A DNA stretch of 64,000 bases from NCBI GenBank assembly GCA_002099365.1, contig MSED01000002.1, positions 2,666,001 through 2,730,000 of the forward strand, read 5' to 3'. Position numbers and translations under genes: made by a program. Source of the stretch: Phialophora verrucosa (Eukaryota; Ascomycota; Eurotiomycetes; Chaetothyriales; Herpotrichiellaceae). Positions 1 through 11,244 of the stretch are shown in pieces; the stretch's first letter is position 1, and each line of letters starts with the position of its first letter. The notes beneath the pieces are model-generated. The model did no database searches and was not told the origin of the DNA. It saw nothing but the letters and a program-made list of their open reading frames with translations.

Positions 1-596
1 AGGAACAATGGTCCCGCTCGGGTCCAGGAGTAATTGGCCATGTCTGCAATGGTATACTTGTCACCGGCTAGCCAGTCCGCCCTGGAGAGGCGGAGTTCCA
101 GAACGCCGTAGAGGCGCTTGGTTTCGTCGAGGTAGCGCTTGATACCGTAGGCTGAATATACCGGAGCAAAGGCGCGGAAGTGGTTCGCTTGTCCTGTTAT
201 ACCTCGTCAGGAAGACATGAGCTGGAACGGTGGTGGCTTTATCTGACCTTGCATAGGACCAAGGCCGCCCATCTGGAACATCAACCAGCTCATCATCTCG
301 TAGTAGAGCGCAGTACCATATTCGTACGTGAATTTCTTCTCTTTGTCATACAGATCGGTCAAGTATAGCATAATGGCCCCACTCTCAAAGACTCGCAAAT
401 CGCCGTCCTTGAGCGCCGGAATACGACCGTTGGGATTGATCTCCAGAAACCAGTCCTGTTTCTGCTCATTGGTCCCGATGTTAATGGCTTTGACGTCGTA
501 CTTGAGACCAAGTTCTTCCAGAACCATAGCTGGTTTTAGCCCATTTGGTGTGCCGGCCGTGTAAAGGGTCAAGGCGTTGTACGGGGGAGACGACAT
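1..596 (-). CDS. Glutathione S-transferase, Ure2-like class (3' end cut by window edge)
   Basis: Partial gene; the C-terminus lies beyond the left edge. Exon 1 is 596-248, a 54-base intron lies at 247-194, and exon 2 runs 193-1. The N-terminal thioredoxin-fold half shows the Ure2-like pattern: YTAGTPNGLKP near residue 9, then NPNGRIPAL and ESGAIMLYL, which are the glutathione-binding segments. The C-terminal helical half follows (ANHFRAFAP, then GDKYTIADMANYSW). Members conjugate or reduce substrates with glutathione in the cytosol and often act in detoxification. An open frame extends upstream to base 857, but its sequence is not GST-like, so the ATG at 594-596 before SSPPYNALTLY was chosen. 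The family call is firm; the substrate is unknown. Confidence 0.88.
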
Positions 597-1508
597 GGTG
601 TTGGATCCGCGTTTGGACTTCCGTGTTGATCCTGCGTCTGGTGAGGGATCGAGTCGAAGGTGCTGCTTCCGGAAAGTTTGAAATGGTCGATGTTGCGACG
701 GGAAGGTCTTTCCTTGAAATCCAGTAGTCGGTGTTCGTATAGGTGTGACAGGTGAGATGCTTCCCGAGCTTCTTATACCTCGTGTTGCATGCCTGGCTAG
801 AAGAGTTTGGGAAAGAGTCAACCCAATGACATCCCCCACGGCGCGTGTTCTCCCCATGGATCTGGATTGCTCCCCCTCCTCAATATCTAGGCGTGCAGCA
901 GTGCGGAATCTCTCGTATCACGGTAGTGGTACGACGCGGCTGGGGCCTAAAACCACTCACAAGGGACCTTGCTAGGTGTTCTTGACAGCACCGAGTTGGG
1001 AAGCTTCGTCCTGTGTTCTCCAAGCAGAGTTATTGGGCAGCTCAGTCCAGCAGACCTCGGAAATCGAGCTAGAGTGGGCCACCGACTAAGGTTGATATGG
1101 ATAAGAGACGACACTCCGGGGTGCTTTTGGCTAGGGGGAGGCCCGAGCTTACCAATCCATACCGACCTCAAGCTCTTTTTTCGTGCGGCTTCCAGTTGCC
1201 TACAAAATTAACACGCTCCACGAGCAAGGGTTATTGGTAATTCTCCTCCCAAATTGACACCTGCATGAATCGACACTCGTAATTCTTGCCTGCATTACCT
1301 GGCTGACGCTGACAGCCAGTCGGCCGAGACCTCACCAGACCCGATGCTGCCCTGAGTTTGGTAAAAAGCAGTTGTCTCTCGTTACCAATGTCAAGTCCAC
1401 TCGCTGCTCATAAGAAGCTACTAATACCAAAAAAGTTCGATTTTCTGGCCGTCTCGTTACTGCAGTCATCTCATCGGCTACCAGCCGCACCCTTCATTAA
1501 AGCTGCCG
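597..1508. other. Intergenic, no supported gene
   Basis: About 900 bases between the GST start and the end of the sterol-binding protein gene. It holds only short overlapping open frames without recognisable protein features. It should contain the GST promoter and the 3' untranslated region of the next gene. Confidence 0.6.
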
Positions 1509-2879
1509 TCAAGTCGCTTGTCCTGCGCTTTGGTTCGTTGTGACGCGGCTCAACGGCGCTGAAGAACCATCTGGGTTTTCACCTAAAGCCAATAAGCCTT
1601 CCTTGGGGTGGAAAGGCTTGCTTGCCTTTGCAGCCTTCTGTTCATCATACCTCCAGACGCCAGCCGTCTTGTCTGGAGCGACGCCTTCCCAGCTATTGAT
1701 GCCGAAGCTTCCAGCAACCTTGACTAGGCTTTCGAACACCTGCTCGAGCTTGTCATTCGGATCTGCTTGTGAAAAGAATATTCTCTCCCACTCCCGCTTC
1801 TCTTCCTGCTCCTTCTTGCGCAACGACCGCTGAGCGTTCTCAATCCTGGACTTGTAATGTGCGACAGCATCCATATCGCCTTTCTCAATGCTTTGCGCTA
1901 CCTTTGACCAGGCTCTCCGGCTTTCCAAAACATCTTGCTCTTCAACCGGCGCTACATTGAGCTTGGAGAGCTTGGTGTCCGATGGCTTAAAGGTAAGGAT
2001 CTCCTTGCCTCGCTTCGCGTCACCTTCTTTTACCGTGAATGAGTCGGACCATTGGCCAACCGCAGTGTACAAGGGGCTTTTTTCCGACCCTTCGCCCTCC
2101 TTCCATAGAGATGCTGTGAAGCTGTTCTTTGTGCCGGACAACCAACCCTTGCCACTGAAGTCGATCTTCGCTACGTAGCCGGAGCTGGAGATGATATGGA
2201 TAAATTTGCCTAGCTCGACAAAGGGCGCGCCATAGATCAGGCTCTCGATATGCAGGGCAGGTAGGGTGATGAGGTAGGTTTCGGCTTGGTCGCTATCGGG
2301 AGGATGCAAGGTCAAGAGGGCATGTCCGATCTGCTTGACGTGGATAGTTCTACTAAAACTAGCCTTCTGGCCGTTGTAGCCTTGGAGTCGGATCCGGTGC
2401 TTCTCGTTGGTGATGCAATAGGCTGTTACAGGAGGGTGGTGGCTGACTTGCTCCGAGACCAGGGTTGTCTCGCCGCATTCATCGTCCCATTTTCCCAGAA
2501 ACAACTCCCCAAGGAACGGATTCAGCGGTTTCTTCTCCGACCCGAGCTTTTCGGATCGCGAACTGTACTGTTGCTTGAGGGTGTTAAGGAGCCACTTGAG
2601 CACCAACAGTGCGCGCCTTGCTGGGTCCTTCTCTAGGGCAGGTGCTATAAACAGCGACTGGTTTTCGGCCCAGTAAGCGGAGAATTCAACGAGCGATTGT
2701 GTAGAGAGAATAAAGGCGGGGGCGGTAAGCGAAGCCAGGTCGCCATTAAATGAGGCAATCGACTACGCGCATTCTGTCAGTTTCTGCTGCACGATGTTCA
2801 CCTGCAGACTCACTTTCAAAAACGAGGACCATGAGCCTTTGCTCCCGCTGGGCACCGCTCCACCTTCAGCTTCAGGCAT
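1509..2879 (-). CDS. kes1: Oxysterol-binding protein, Kes1/Osh4 type
   Basis: Two exons, 2879-2814 and 2762-1509, with a 51-base phase-0 intron, give 439 residues, close to the roughly 434 of yeast Kes1. Exon 1 ends in WSSFLK and exon 2 opens with SIASFNGDLASL, the lid/N-terminal segment that starts short Osh proteins. The signature EQVSHHPP lies near residue 126, preceded by KPLNPFLGE near residue 100. There is no PH or ankyrin domain, so this is the short lipid-exchange form. Family members carry sterol in exchange for PI4P at Golgi and ER membranes. The long exon alone would miss about 74 N-terminal residues, which is why the split start was chosen. Confidence 0.93.
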
Positions 2880-3428
2880 GATATTGAACCGTGGTGGGGG
2901 GAAGAGTAATGTAGGTAGATCTGAGGTAGACGTGAATCAATGAATGACGTTGCGGCTGAAAATAAAACAGAAGAATCGGGTAGGGGAGATCTTTGAATGT
3001 TAAGCGAGCGAAGAGTCAACATGTAAGGGAACGATGGTGGCACAGTGATTGTTGAGCGTGTTTGTTCATCTGCTCTCAACATCCTCCGCAATCTCGGTGA
3101 CGTATTGTTGTCAAATTCCGAATCGTACGAACCACTCGAAAACGCCACAGGTGAAGTGGCTGAGGCCTACCTCATCGCCCTCGGCTATGCCTAACCGACG
3201 CTAGGATTCTCCTGGAAAGAGGCGGGCAAGAAAGTTTGGCAGGGATTCAATTTGATTGTTTTCATTGTTGTGGTAGTTATGTAGGCGTGAAGACTAACAC
3301 ATCATGGCCTCTTCTCGACGTATGAAGTTTCTGTTCCCGCCAGGAACAGCGGCCCGCGAGACGACAAAAGCTCATCTCTCCAAAAGGCGCACAAAAGAGC
3401 ACCAGGGGCTTATCCTCATATTCGACGT
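2880..3428. other. Intergenic, no supported gene
   Basis: Roughly 550 bases between two genes on the minus strand. It should hold the promoter of the sterol-binding protein gene and the 3' region of aldolase. A 110-residue open frame at 2816-3148 overlaps the real first exon and has no recognisable features. Confidence 0.55.
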
Positions 3429-4670
3429 TTACAGCTGATTAGCGGTGTTGAAGTCCTTCAATCCCTCGGCCACGCGAGCACTCATCGTCTTCTCGCCCTC
3501 ACGTACCCACACGCGCGGGTCGAAGTATTTTTTGTTGGGCTTGTCTTCGCCTTCAGGGTTGCCAACTTGCTTCATCAGGTAGTCCTTCTTGTTGAGAATA
3601 TAATCACGGATACCAGTCAGGTAGGCATATTGCAGGTCAGTATCGAGATTGACCTTGACCACACCGTAACCAATGGCGTCCGTATATTCCTTCTTGCTCG
3701 AGCCGGAGCCACCGTGGAAGACGAGGAAGACAGGCTTGTCACTCTTAGTCGACTCCTTCTCCTTGACGTATTTCTGATGTTTGTCGAGCAGTTCGGGGTG
3801 GAGACGGACGTTGCCAGGCTTGTACACACCATGAACGTTGCCAAATCCAGCCGCGATGGAGAAGTAAGGAGAGATCTTCTTCAGGGTGGTGTAGATCAAG
3901 TGGATATCTTCGGGCTGGGTGTACAGAGAGTTGTTGTCAACGTCCTCATTGTTGACCCCGTCTTCCTCGCCACCCGTGATCCCGATTTCCTGCGAAAAAT
4001 GTAAGTGCCCGCACAACTTTCTCAGCCACAACATGGCTTACCATTTCAAGCCATTGCTTCATGGGGGCGGCCCGTTTCAGGTATTTGGCGGTTGTCTCAA
4101 TGTTCCAGTCAACGGCCTCTTCAGACAAGTCGATCATGTGCGAGGAGAACAGAGGCTCGCCATGCTCTTTGAAGTAGGCCTCATCTGCATCCATCATGCC
4201 ATCGAGCCAGGGGAGGAGCTTCTTCGCACAGTGATCGGTGTGCAGAACGACGGGGATTCCATAAGCGGGGGCAACGACACGGATATAGTGAGCTGCAGCG
4301 ATCGCACCGGCGATGGACGCTTGTTGCTTGTCATTCTTGACGCCCTGCAATCTGTCTCAGCTTGTGGTCACGTGTACACCAATCTTGACAGACGCACCTT
4401 GCCAGCGAAATAAGCAGCACCTCCTTGAGAGGCCTGGAGAATGATTGGGGCATTGGCGTCGCGAGCAGCTTCCAGGGCTGCGACGACAGTCGAGGATGAG
4501 GTCACGTTCTGCGCAATACTGGGTCAGATCGCCGGTGATTGAGCAGGAACCACCAGACTTACAATGGCAGGGATAGCAAAGTTGTGCTCTTGAGCGTACT
4601 TGAAGAGGTTGAGCACGTCGTCACCAACAATGACGCCCTCCTTGCGCGACAAGATATCCTTGACACCCAT
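3429..4670 (-). CDS. fba1: Fructose-bisphosphate aldolase, class II
   Basis: Four exons: 4670-4563, 4508-4398, 4344-4042 and 3989-3429. Introns are 54, 53 and 52 bases, all phase 0. They join to 360 residues, the usual class II length. The start MGVKDILSRKEGV is typical. The zinc site shows in HTDHCAKK, followed by DEAYFKEHGEPLFSSHMIDLSEE, then GGEEDGV. NVHGVYKPGNV and FHGGSGS are the remaining metal and phosphate-binding segments. The enzyme interconverts fructose-1,6-bisphosphate with dihydroxyacetone phosphate and glyceraldehyde-3-phosphate in glycolysis and gluconeogenesis in the cytosol. High expression would be expected but is not visible here. Confidence 0.97.
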
Positions 4671-5296
4671 GTTGCCGACTGTTGAGTGGGGCTATCGGAA
4701 CCGGTTTGAAGGGTGATGGGAGACGATATCAGGGTGTCTCTGAAAGGTTCAAGCTATGGATAAGGGTAAAAAAGGTATAACTCGACGGTGTACGAGTATG
4801 CCACAGGCCAGAAGAGTTTTGAAAAGAAAAGAATCTCAGATAGTTGAGAAAAACGAACTTAATCGCTGGTACGGAGCTGTTGGATGGATGAGGGGTAGTA
4901 AAAAGCAAATGAAATCACCGGCCGAGCAATTCGATGTCATTTTTCCCACCAATCTCCGCATACAACCCCTCCGGTTCTTCCCTTATGATTGCTCTCTCAT
5001 CGAGACTTCACTTACCGTTCACTGTGTCTCCCCACGGAAATTTCCGGGATACAGCGCACTCGGCCCCAGAGAGAAAGGGGCGACTCCGAGTGTGTGGAAG
5101 ATTCCATTGAACGGCAGATGAAGGACAAGTGTCGTGGAGTCAAGCCGAATATTCAGGCTTCGTTTTCGTATGTATCTACAGTTTGATGCTGTCCTGAATC
5201 TAGCCAAAATCGACAGCCATGCAGGATCTGTCGTATGTACTGCCTCCCAAATCTTGAGGTGATTGCGCACAGGACCTCAATCCAAATGCATTCGCG
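4671..5296. other. Aldolase promoter region, no supported gene
   Basis: About 625 bases upstream of the aldolase start and downstream of the Ubp16-like gene. A 121-residue plus-strand open frame at 4756-5121 is basic and low in order, with no family signature; I regard it as chance. Confidence 0.55.
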
Positions 5297-7030
5297 TCAC
5301 GCGCCAGTGTCATCGCCAGGGCGCTCGAGTTCATAGAATAGCAGATAAACCTCCCGTTGCATTGAGAGCACATCCGACAGCCTTGCCTCCTTGATTTTGT
5401 CGTCTGAGATGCGCCACCACCTGTCATTGGACTTTTTCCGCCGTCTGAATTTGCCCGGCACCGGATCCGTGGTCCTTATTTGCTTGGATAGCTGCGTGTC
5501 AGTTCTCTGTACCACTGACATGGCGGGGCCGTCTTCCGTAGGCGCCCCGGTCGCATCCACACCGTTAGAGGTCGGCCTGCTATTTCCGGTCGACAACGAG
5601 ACGGACGACAGTGATGTCCGTGATTGCCCATCAGGAGGCGGGCTGGACCCGTGGGGAACGCCATTCTGAGCGGCCTCTATGGTCGGGCTCGGCGTTACTG
5701 AAGGGACAGAACTGGGATAGCGGCTTGCGGCTGCGTATGCACTGAATGGATCCGGAGTTGCATATGGGGCGTACACATGGTTCCTCCGGAACGACTCGTA
5801 ATGTCCGCTGTGGTGGCTGCCCTTATGACAAACAACTCCAAGCAGTTTATACCAATGCTCGTTCAGCAATCCTCCAAGGCGAAGTCGTTGGGTATACGAC
5901 ACTTTGGCCATATTCTTGGTCGAGTAGTTCCCTGGATCGAAAACTGAGCGCGAGAGATGGATGGCAATCACTTTGGGAAACACGGTGATGCGGGTCGATT
6001 TTTTGATCTTGCTCTTCGGTGCAAGGCTTGAGTCAGGTAGTATTACTCCCTCCGGTGCCTTTTCAGGGTCATCTTGGATTGCCTGTTCAATCAAGGACAT
6101 TTCCTTTTCCAGTTCCGTCCGGTCCTCGTCGGTCTTTGCAGACGTAAGTTTTTTATTCTTCCAGTCTAATGCATGCTGGAGCCGGCATTTGTCGCATTTG
6201 AAATCGTCAATCTCTTCGCTTTTCAGTAGAATATCAAAACAAGTATCTAGAGAAGTTGAACTTTTCTGCGGAACGTTCAAAGTCAGAGATACAAATGTCG
6301 TGGCCGTGGGCTTCGTTCTGAATCCGCAACGCTGGCACTGAATTTGAGACTCAATTCGTCCCTCGAAGGGAAACCCCTCGCTCGTCCCCACCGTGACCTC
6401 GGTCAATGCACGAGTTGCCCCTGGGCGCTTTGAGTCGGCTGCGTCTGTGTCACTGGTGTGATCTGGATTCTCCGATCTGAGGCGTGCTCGTTGCGCGGCG
6501 TGATATTCGTCGCAAAGCCGTTCGAGGACAATTTGTAGAAACTCCTGCGCGTCTTGCTGATTCCGGCTGATGCGGGTATTGAAAGCTCTTTCCAGCGCCT
6601 CTATAATAGGCCGTGCGCTGATGGTCTTCTTGTATATGGGTCTCTCGTTCAGCGCATCCAGCATGTCCTTCAGCGCCTTTGTTACGGGGCCCTTCTGCAA
6701 GCCCACGATCTTGTCTGCTCTTTCGCCCTTGCGCAGCACCGGAGGAACGGAATCGTATATTTCAGGCCCATCGAGCTGTTTCCTATGCAACTCTTTGATC
6801 AGATAGAGTCTGAGGTCACCCAGGCCAGCCAAGGCCTGGAGGACAGAGTTAATGAAGCAGTCGTTTGCCGGATTCGAGAGGCCGATGATTGTGCGTTTCC
6901 GGCCGTCGTTGGTGTTGTAGGAGTTCTCGCCATCTATGAAAAACGTCGGCCCAAATACGTAGAAGGCGGCGATGGCGGCTAGAGATGCACCAGCCGCATA
7001 GGCGACCACGGTCGTGGGCTTGTCAGGCAT
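5297..7030 (-). CDS. Ubiquitin carboxyl-terminal hydrolase, Ubp16-like, membrane anchored
   Basis: Single exon, 577 residues. A hydrophobic segment at about residues 7-27 gives an N-terminal membrane anchor, as in yeast Ubp16 (mitochondrial outer membrane). The Cys box reads GLSNPANDCFINSVLQAL with catalytic Cys58; the commoner form is GNTCYMN, so Asn-Asp-Cys-Phe is a variant. A CxxC pair (QCQRCG, later CDKC) fits the zinc-finger part of USP domains. The His box GSHHSGHYESF lies near residue 406, and a final Trp-rich segment with a YLLFYE end closes the domain. The stretch between the His box and WWRISDD is a Ser/Pro-rich insert, probably disordered. It removes ubiquitin from unidentified substrates. 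Confidence 0.92.
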   Translation of the reverse strand: MPDKPTTVVAYAAGASLAAIAAFYVFGPTFFIDGENSYNTNDGRKRTIIGLSNPANDCFINSVLQALAGLGDLRLYLIKELHRKQLDGPEIYDSVPPVLRKGERADKIVGLQKGPVTKALKDMLDALNERPIYKKTISARPIIEALERAFNTRISRNQQDAQEFLQIVLERLCDEYHAAQRARLRSENPDHTSDTDAADSKRPGATRALTEVTVGTSEGFPFEGRIESQIQCQRCGFRTKPTATTFVSLTLNVPQKSSTSLDTCFDILLKSEEIDDFKCDKCRLQHALDWKNKKLTSAKTDEDRTELEKEMSLIEQAIQDDPEKAPEGVILPDSSLAPKSKIKKSTRITVFPKVIAIHLSRSVFDPGNYSTKNMAKVSYTQRLRLGGLLNEHWYKLLGVVCHKGSHHSGHYESFRRNHVYAPYATPDPFSAYAAASRYPSSVPSVTPSPTIEAAQNGVPHGSSPPPDGQSRTSLSSVSLSTGNSRPTSNGVDATGAPTEDGPAMSVVQRTDTQLSKQIRTTDPVPGKFRRRKKSNDRWWRISDDKIKEARLSDVLSMQREVYLLFYELERPGDDTGA

Positions 7031-7640
7031 TCGGGTTATATTGCGGTATCAGGGTCAAACCCATGGCGGAGTGCGGGTTGAACGGTCACGACATTGAGTC
7101 AAGGGAAGATACTGCTATCGGCTGCACTCGTCGTCATACACCCTTAGCAGAAGAGGAGGCACTGAAGGTCGAACGGAAGAGGGCAAATCCGGGGTAAATT
7201 AATGATACTGCCTAACCACGAGACAGTGCTTGGAGAAAAACGAGGCCGGAGGTGACAAGAGAAAGCTTCTTTCAGGCGTCGGCACGATCTCGCCCGGTCT
7301 TTCGGCGCCGCGCCGCACCGCACTTGATACGGAGTACGAGTACTCGGTACGGCAAGGGTAACCGCTCTCAGATTCACTAACACCTGAATACTCCTCACTC
7401 GGTTACGGCAGCATGTTTCCTACGTGACCTGGTGGCCTTATCATCACAGTACCCGTGCCAGTCAGCTCGTACTACACGCCAATTCTGGCATTTCATTGGC
7501 CTTGGGGGAATGGCTTGAGTATACTCTCCGTTCAGGCGCGGCCGCGCCAGGGTTTGAGTGTATGCCGTTTTGCTGACCACCAACGCTTCCGAGCTCCCTC
7601 TTGAGATGCAAGGCTGTGATTTCGGGCCGGGACCGCAGAT
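7031..7640. other. Intergenic between divergent genes, with GTAC palindrome cluster
   Basis: About 610 bases between the divergent deubiquitinase and HET genes, so both promoters lie here. Around 7327-7351 there is a compact run of overlapping GTAC palindromes with a CGGAGTAC half and its inverted copy. Open frames here are short and unconvincing. Confidence 0.5.
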
Positions 7641-9741
7641 ATGTCTGTCCGCGTACCACTCCCACACACCGGCGAGTTCATCAGGCTCCTAGAGCTCGCT
7701 CCGGGCAATCAGCAGGACGACTTGGTTGCGAAGTTCCTGGTTCACAATCTCAAAGATGCCAAACCTAAATATACGGCTACCTCATACGTCTGTGGTAATG
7801 ACAAACGCTCGCTCCATCATATCCTCATCTCAGGTACCAAACTCGGCATCTACAAGAACGCAGACGAGGTCTGCGGAGATTCTGATCCAAGTCCAATGTC
7901 GTCTATCTTGTGGATAGATGTGTGTCGCATCAACCAGGATGACGCCATCGAGAAAGCGAGAGAAGTGAGTTTGGTAAGTCGTGCTTCGCGATGGCATGGG
8001 CTGGGTGTCTTCTCGCTACAGGTACATCTAGTTGGGGACGATCATGGGTCAGCACGGGTACATGTTTACGTGCTAAGATGCCGAAGTAGATGTACAAAGT
8101 TTGCGAGATTGCTAAGCGAACGATGGTGTGGATGGGCCTAAGGGACAATGATGCCAAAGCGGCAATCCAGCACGCCGGGACCCTTGACTTTTCGAAGTAT
8201 CTCTAGGAGCACAGACCCACTGCAATGTATGGAGGGACCATGGCTGGCGTGAAGGCCCTGCAATGCAAATATCACATGTCTTGGACAGCCATCCACAGAA
8301 AGAGTCACTGGTCAACTCTTGTGGCGAGTTCCTCCTCAGACCATACTTTACCCGTGTATGGTGTCAACAAGAGGGCTCTTTGAGCGCAGATCCAGTCGTG
8401 GCCTGTGGCGGAGAAGAATTGCCATGGAATCAGATCTTTGCACTTGCGTGGCTCTTCTTACCCGGATATACCATGTCATGGCCAGACTGGTTCCTTTCAA
8501 ACTATCCAGGGCAGAGGTACGCCAAACTGGAGCCTAACCTCATATTTATCCGCAGCGTTCAGCAATATCGCCTCCGACAAATGATGATTGCCAATAATGA
8601 GCATGACCTTCGAGTCTTTCAATTGATCGACGCCATGCATGAGGCATCGCGATTAAGTTGTTATGACCCTCGAGACAAGATATTCGCGGTACGGAACATC
8701 GCCACGGACTTGGTTTTGGACGATTGGGCTCCTCAGCCCGACTACACCACTCCTTGGGTAGAAGTCTACACGAATTTCGCAGTACGAATGGCGGAAAGAG
8801 GCAACCCTCAACTATTGGGATGGTCAGGTACGTGCGGGCAGGGCGTCAACTCGGGTTTGCCATCCTGGGTGATTGACTGGAGGTCGCAGTCTTGGACTCA
8901 GTATCTAGAACAGTCAATGTGGTGCTCCGGGGGCAAGACCTTTCGGCCCAAAGCGGAGGTGATACCAAAGAAAAAGCGATATCATCTCATGAAGGCCCTA
9001 GCAGCAACGGAGCAGCCGAGCCAGTCGCTTCGATATCTTTTGCAGATCACCGTCATGATGCAAGTTTCCATTGCCTACCTCAGCGGTGTTCTTGAGCATT
9101 GGAAGACTTTCGAGGACATTGCAACGCTGTATTCGGATGTGCTAACTCTAGATCAGAAATCGCGAGCCTTCATCAAAACGCCACCACAGTCGTTGTACAT
9201 TACCTCGGAGACAATGCTCGACGCCTATAACACAACACTGATAGCCAAAACCGACGACAAGGATAGCCTTGCGTCATCGGCATACATCTCACGGGGTGCA
9301 GAGGACTGGCGCTCCTGGCTTTCCTCTGGGCCCAACGTCAAAGACGGAACCATGCCGAGATACCACGATGCAATCGACAGTATGGATATCTTTCAGTACA
9401 AGCAATTCTGCGTCTCTGTAAAGGGGTACTTTTGTTTGGTTCCCGATATCACCAAGCCCACGGACAGTATAGCCATCATGAAGGGAATGGACATGCCCAT
9501 CGTGCTTCGTCCAGGTGGGGAATGCTATGTCTACGTGGGACAGTGCTACGTCTACGTTATGATGCAACCGATCGCGGGGAAGTTGATTGACGAGTTTCGT
9601 GTCAAGGACGAGATGAGGGACGGCAGAGTTGTTGTAAATAGGCCTGAAGGAGACGTTAGGAGGAATGGATTGAAAATGGATGCTGGTGAGTATATCAGAA
9701 TCTTAGAGACTTTGGGCGAGCGGAAGGTTGAGCTTGTATAA
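7641..9741 (+). CDS. Heterokaryon incompatibility (HET) domain protein
   Basis: Proposed exons 7641-7973, 8090-8196 and 8289-9741 total 1893 bases, or 630 residues. The first intron (116 bases) is well supported. It joins IEKAREVSL to MYKVCEIAKRTMVWMG, matching the HET pattern of EK..QV..M..IY..A..V.VWLG in both sequence and length. The second junction is a best guess that keeps the frame. HET blocks seen: TATSYVCG near residue 45, LWIDVCRINQDD near residue 95, RPYFTRVWCQQE, DPRDKIFAV, and a C-terminal GECYVYV/MM segment. HET domains trigger cell death after fusion of unlike fungal strains. The stretch between GTKLGIYKN and the WID motif is short and lacks the usual NL..AL..LR helix, so the protein may have diverged. 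Confidence 0.85.
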
Positions 9742-10736
9742 TGTATTGAGACGGAGGGAATGGTAGACGTTGGACCGATCTCGGTTTTCGCAGAGCTGAG
9801 AGACCGACATTATTTTCTGATCATCAGTGAGAGAAGCAGGCACTCCAGCATACATTTACCAGTGCCGGCTCATGGGGTACGCCGTTGTCTCCGGCGATCG
9901 GATTATGTTCTTCTCCGATAGACTAGCTTCTCTTGGCAGTCCGGAGCTTCATCCGAAAACTCAAAGTCCTCATACTCGTACGAGTTACATCTCCTTGTGC
10001 TTAAACATTAGGGACGCTTCCAACTTTACCGATACTCGTAGGATGCCATCTTTCATGCAGCAAACAACAGTGCGGTATTTCCCGGCACCATGCATGGTGT
10101 CCGATTGTCAGAGAAGCCCTAATACCCCTTCATGACAGAATTTTAGGTCAAATAATGGTACGGATTACACCTCCGAACTGGTCCGTCACATCCACCCATG
10201 GATGGACCAGGATCTTGATATCCTGTTTCCGTTAAGTGCCTGCATGTCCGGGATCCGGGTGCATGTCCCAACGATGGGTGGCTCCCGAAGCGAATCGAAA
10301 CCGACTGTCACTTCGAGTCAAGCGGATGTTCTTGACGTCTTCGACTCTGCGCTGAGTTTGCCTGTGACGTATCAGTGGTCACTATACTCAGCCTTGCACC
10401 CTACTATCCCTTTCCTCCTCCTGCGGCAGCACGCATTGGGAGATGGTACCTGAACTGGACGATCGATTCGATCCCAAGCCAGAACCTCGTCGAAAGACTA
10501 CATCGGCCTGCTTCAAAGCTCAGGCCCACGCATCGGAGTGCCCCAGCCCCGCTTGTCGTCACCACCTTTCCAGCATCAGCACGGTTGTGATTTGGATTGT
10601 GATGACCTCAGGCCCTGTGTCGAGCGGCGCTTCATTGCCAATTGAAGCACTCAACACGGGTATCATGACGACAGAACGGTGACGAAATCGAGGCGGTAAG
10701 GTCAGTTGGACAAGGAGGGGCGTCGTCGGCGAGGCA
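9742..10736. other. Intergenic, no supported gene
   Basis: About 1 kb between two plus-strand genes. Several short plus-strand open frames overlap each other; none shows composition or motifs of a real protein. Confidence 0.5.
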
Positions 10737-10743
10737 TATATAT
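10737..10743 (+). promoter_or_regulatory. Likely TATA box
   Basis: TATATAT lies 115 bases before the ATG of the small hydrophilic protein gene, followed by a pyrimidine-rich leader. It is a good match in position and sequence for a strong fungal promoter. Confidence 0.55.
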
Positions 10744-10857
10744 CCGGTCGGTATTTGTGCAGAGGTCATCTCTTCTCCACCCAAACAGCTTACCTCAATT
10801 CTTCAAACATTGTTCGATTGCTCTATCACCATCTATTCATTTTACCCTCAATCCACA

Positions 10858-11244
10858 ATGTCTGCGCCAGACCACGAATTCCAGCCCAGCGGTGAGGGCG
10901 TCGAAGGCGCACACACCGCCGACACTACGCAAAACGACTACAAGTCCCGAACTGGTCAAAGCCAGATCCCCGTTGTGGGTGACGAGGCTCGCATTGAGGA
11001 CCCGATCGACGAGAGAACAGCCGACTCAGACGCACAGCTAGGTTCGTGGCCCAGGCACAACGATACGCGAGGGTTGTGATACTGACAGCTGCGGGTAGCT
11101 CGCGATGACACCGAAGCGATCAACGAGAGCAACATTATCGGCGATCGCACGCGGGGAGCGGGCAAGTCTGGCGGTTATCGCGAGCCAGGTGACGAGGAAG
11201 GTCTGCCAGGGCCGGACGATGGTACTAGCGCCATTCGTGGGTGA
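10858..11244 (+). CDS. Small hydrophilic protein of unknown function
   Basis: Two exons, 10858-11041 and 11099-11244, with a 57-base intron carrying a CTGAC branch site 12 bases before its end, encode 109 residues. The intron joins DSDAQL to ARDDTEAINESN in frame. The product is acidic, Gly/Asp/Glu/Arg-rich and lacks hydrophobic stretches, so it is probably disordered. It has no signal peptide or cysteine. I do not recognise a named family. The composition resembles small stress- or conidiation-linked hydrophilic fungal proteins, but that is only an impression. A TATA box and pyrimidine-rich leader upstream suggest it is well expressed. Confidence 0.72.

Noticed and set aside
597..857. N-terminal extension of the GST open frame
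   Set aside because: The extra 87 residues are not GST-like; the family start MSSPPYNALTLYTAG fits the ATG at 594-596.
4756..5121. 121-codon plus-strand frame upstream of aldolase
   Set aside because: Basic, low-order sequence without motifs, placed exactly where the aldolase promoter must be.
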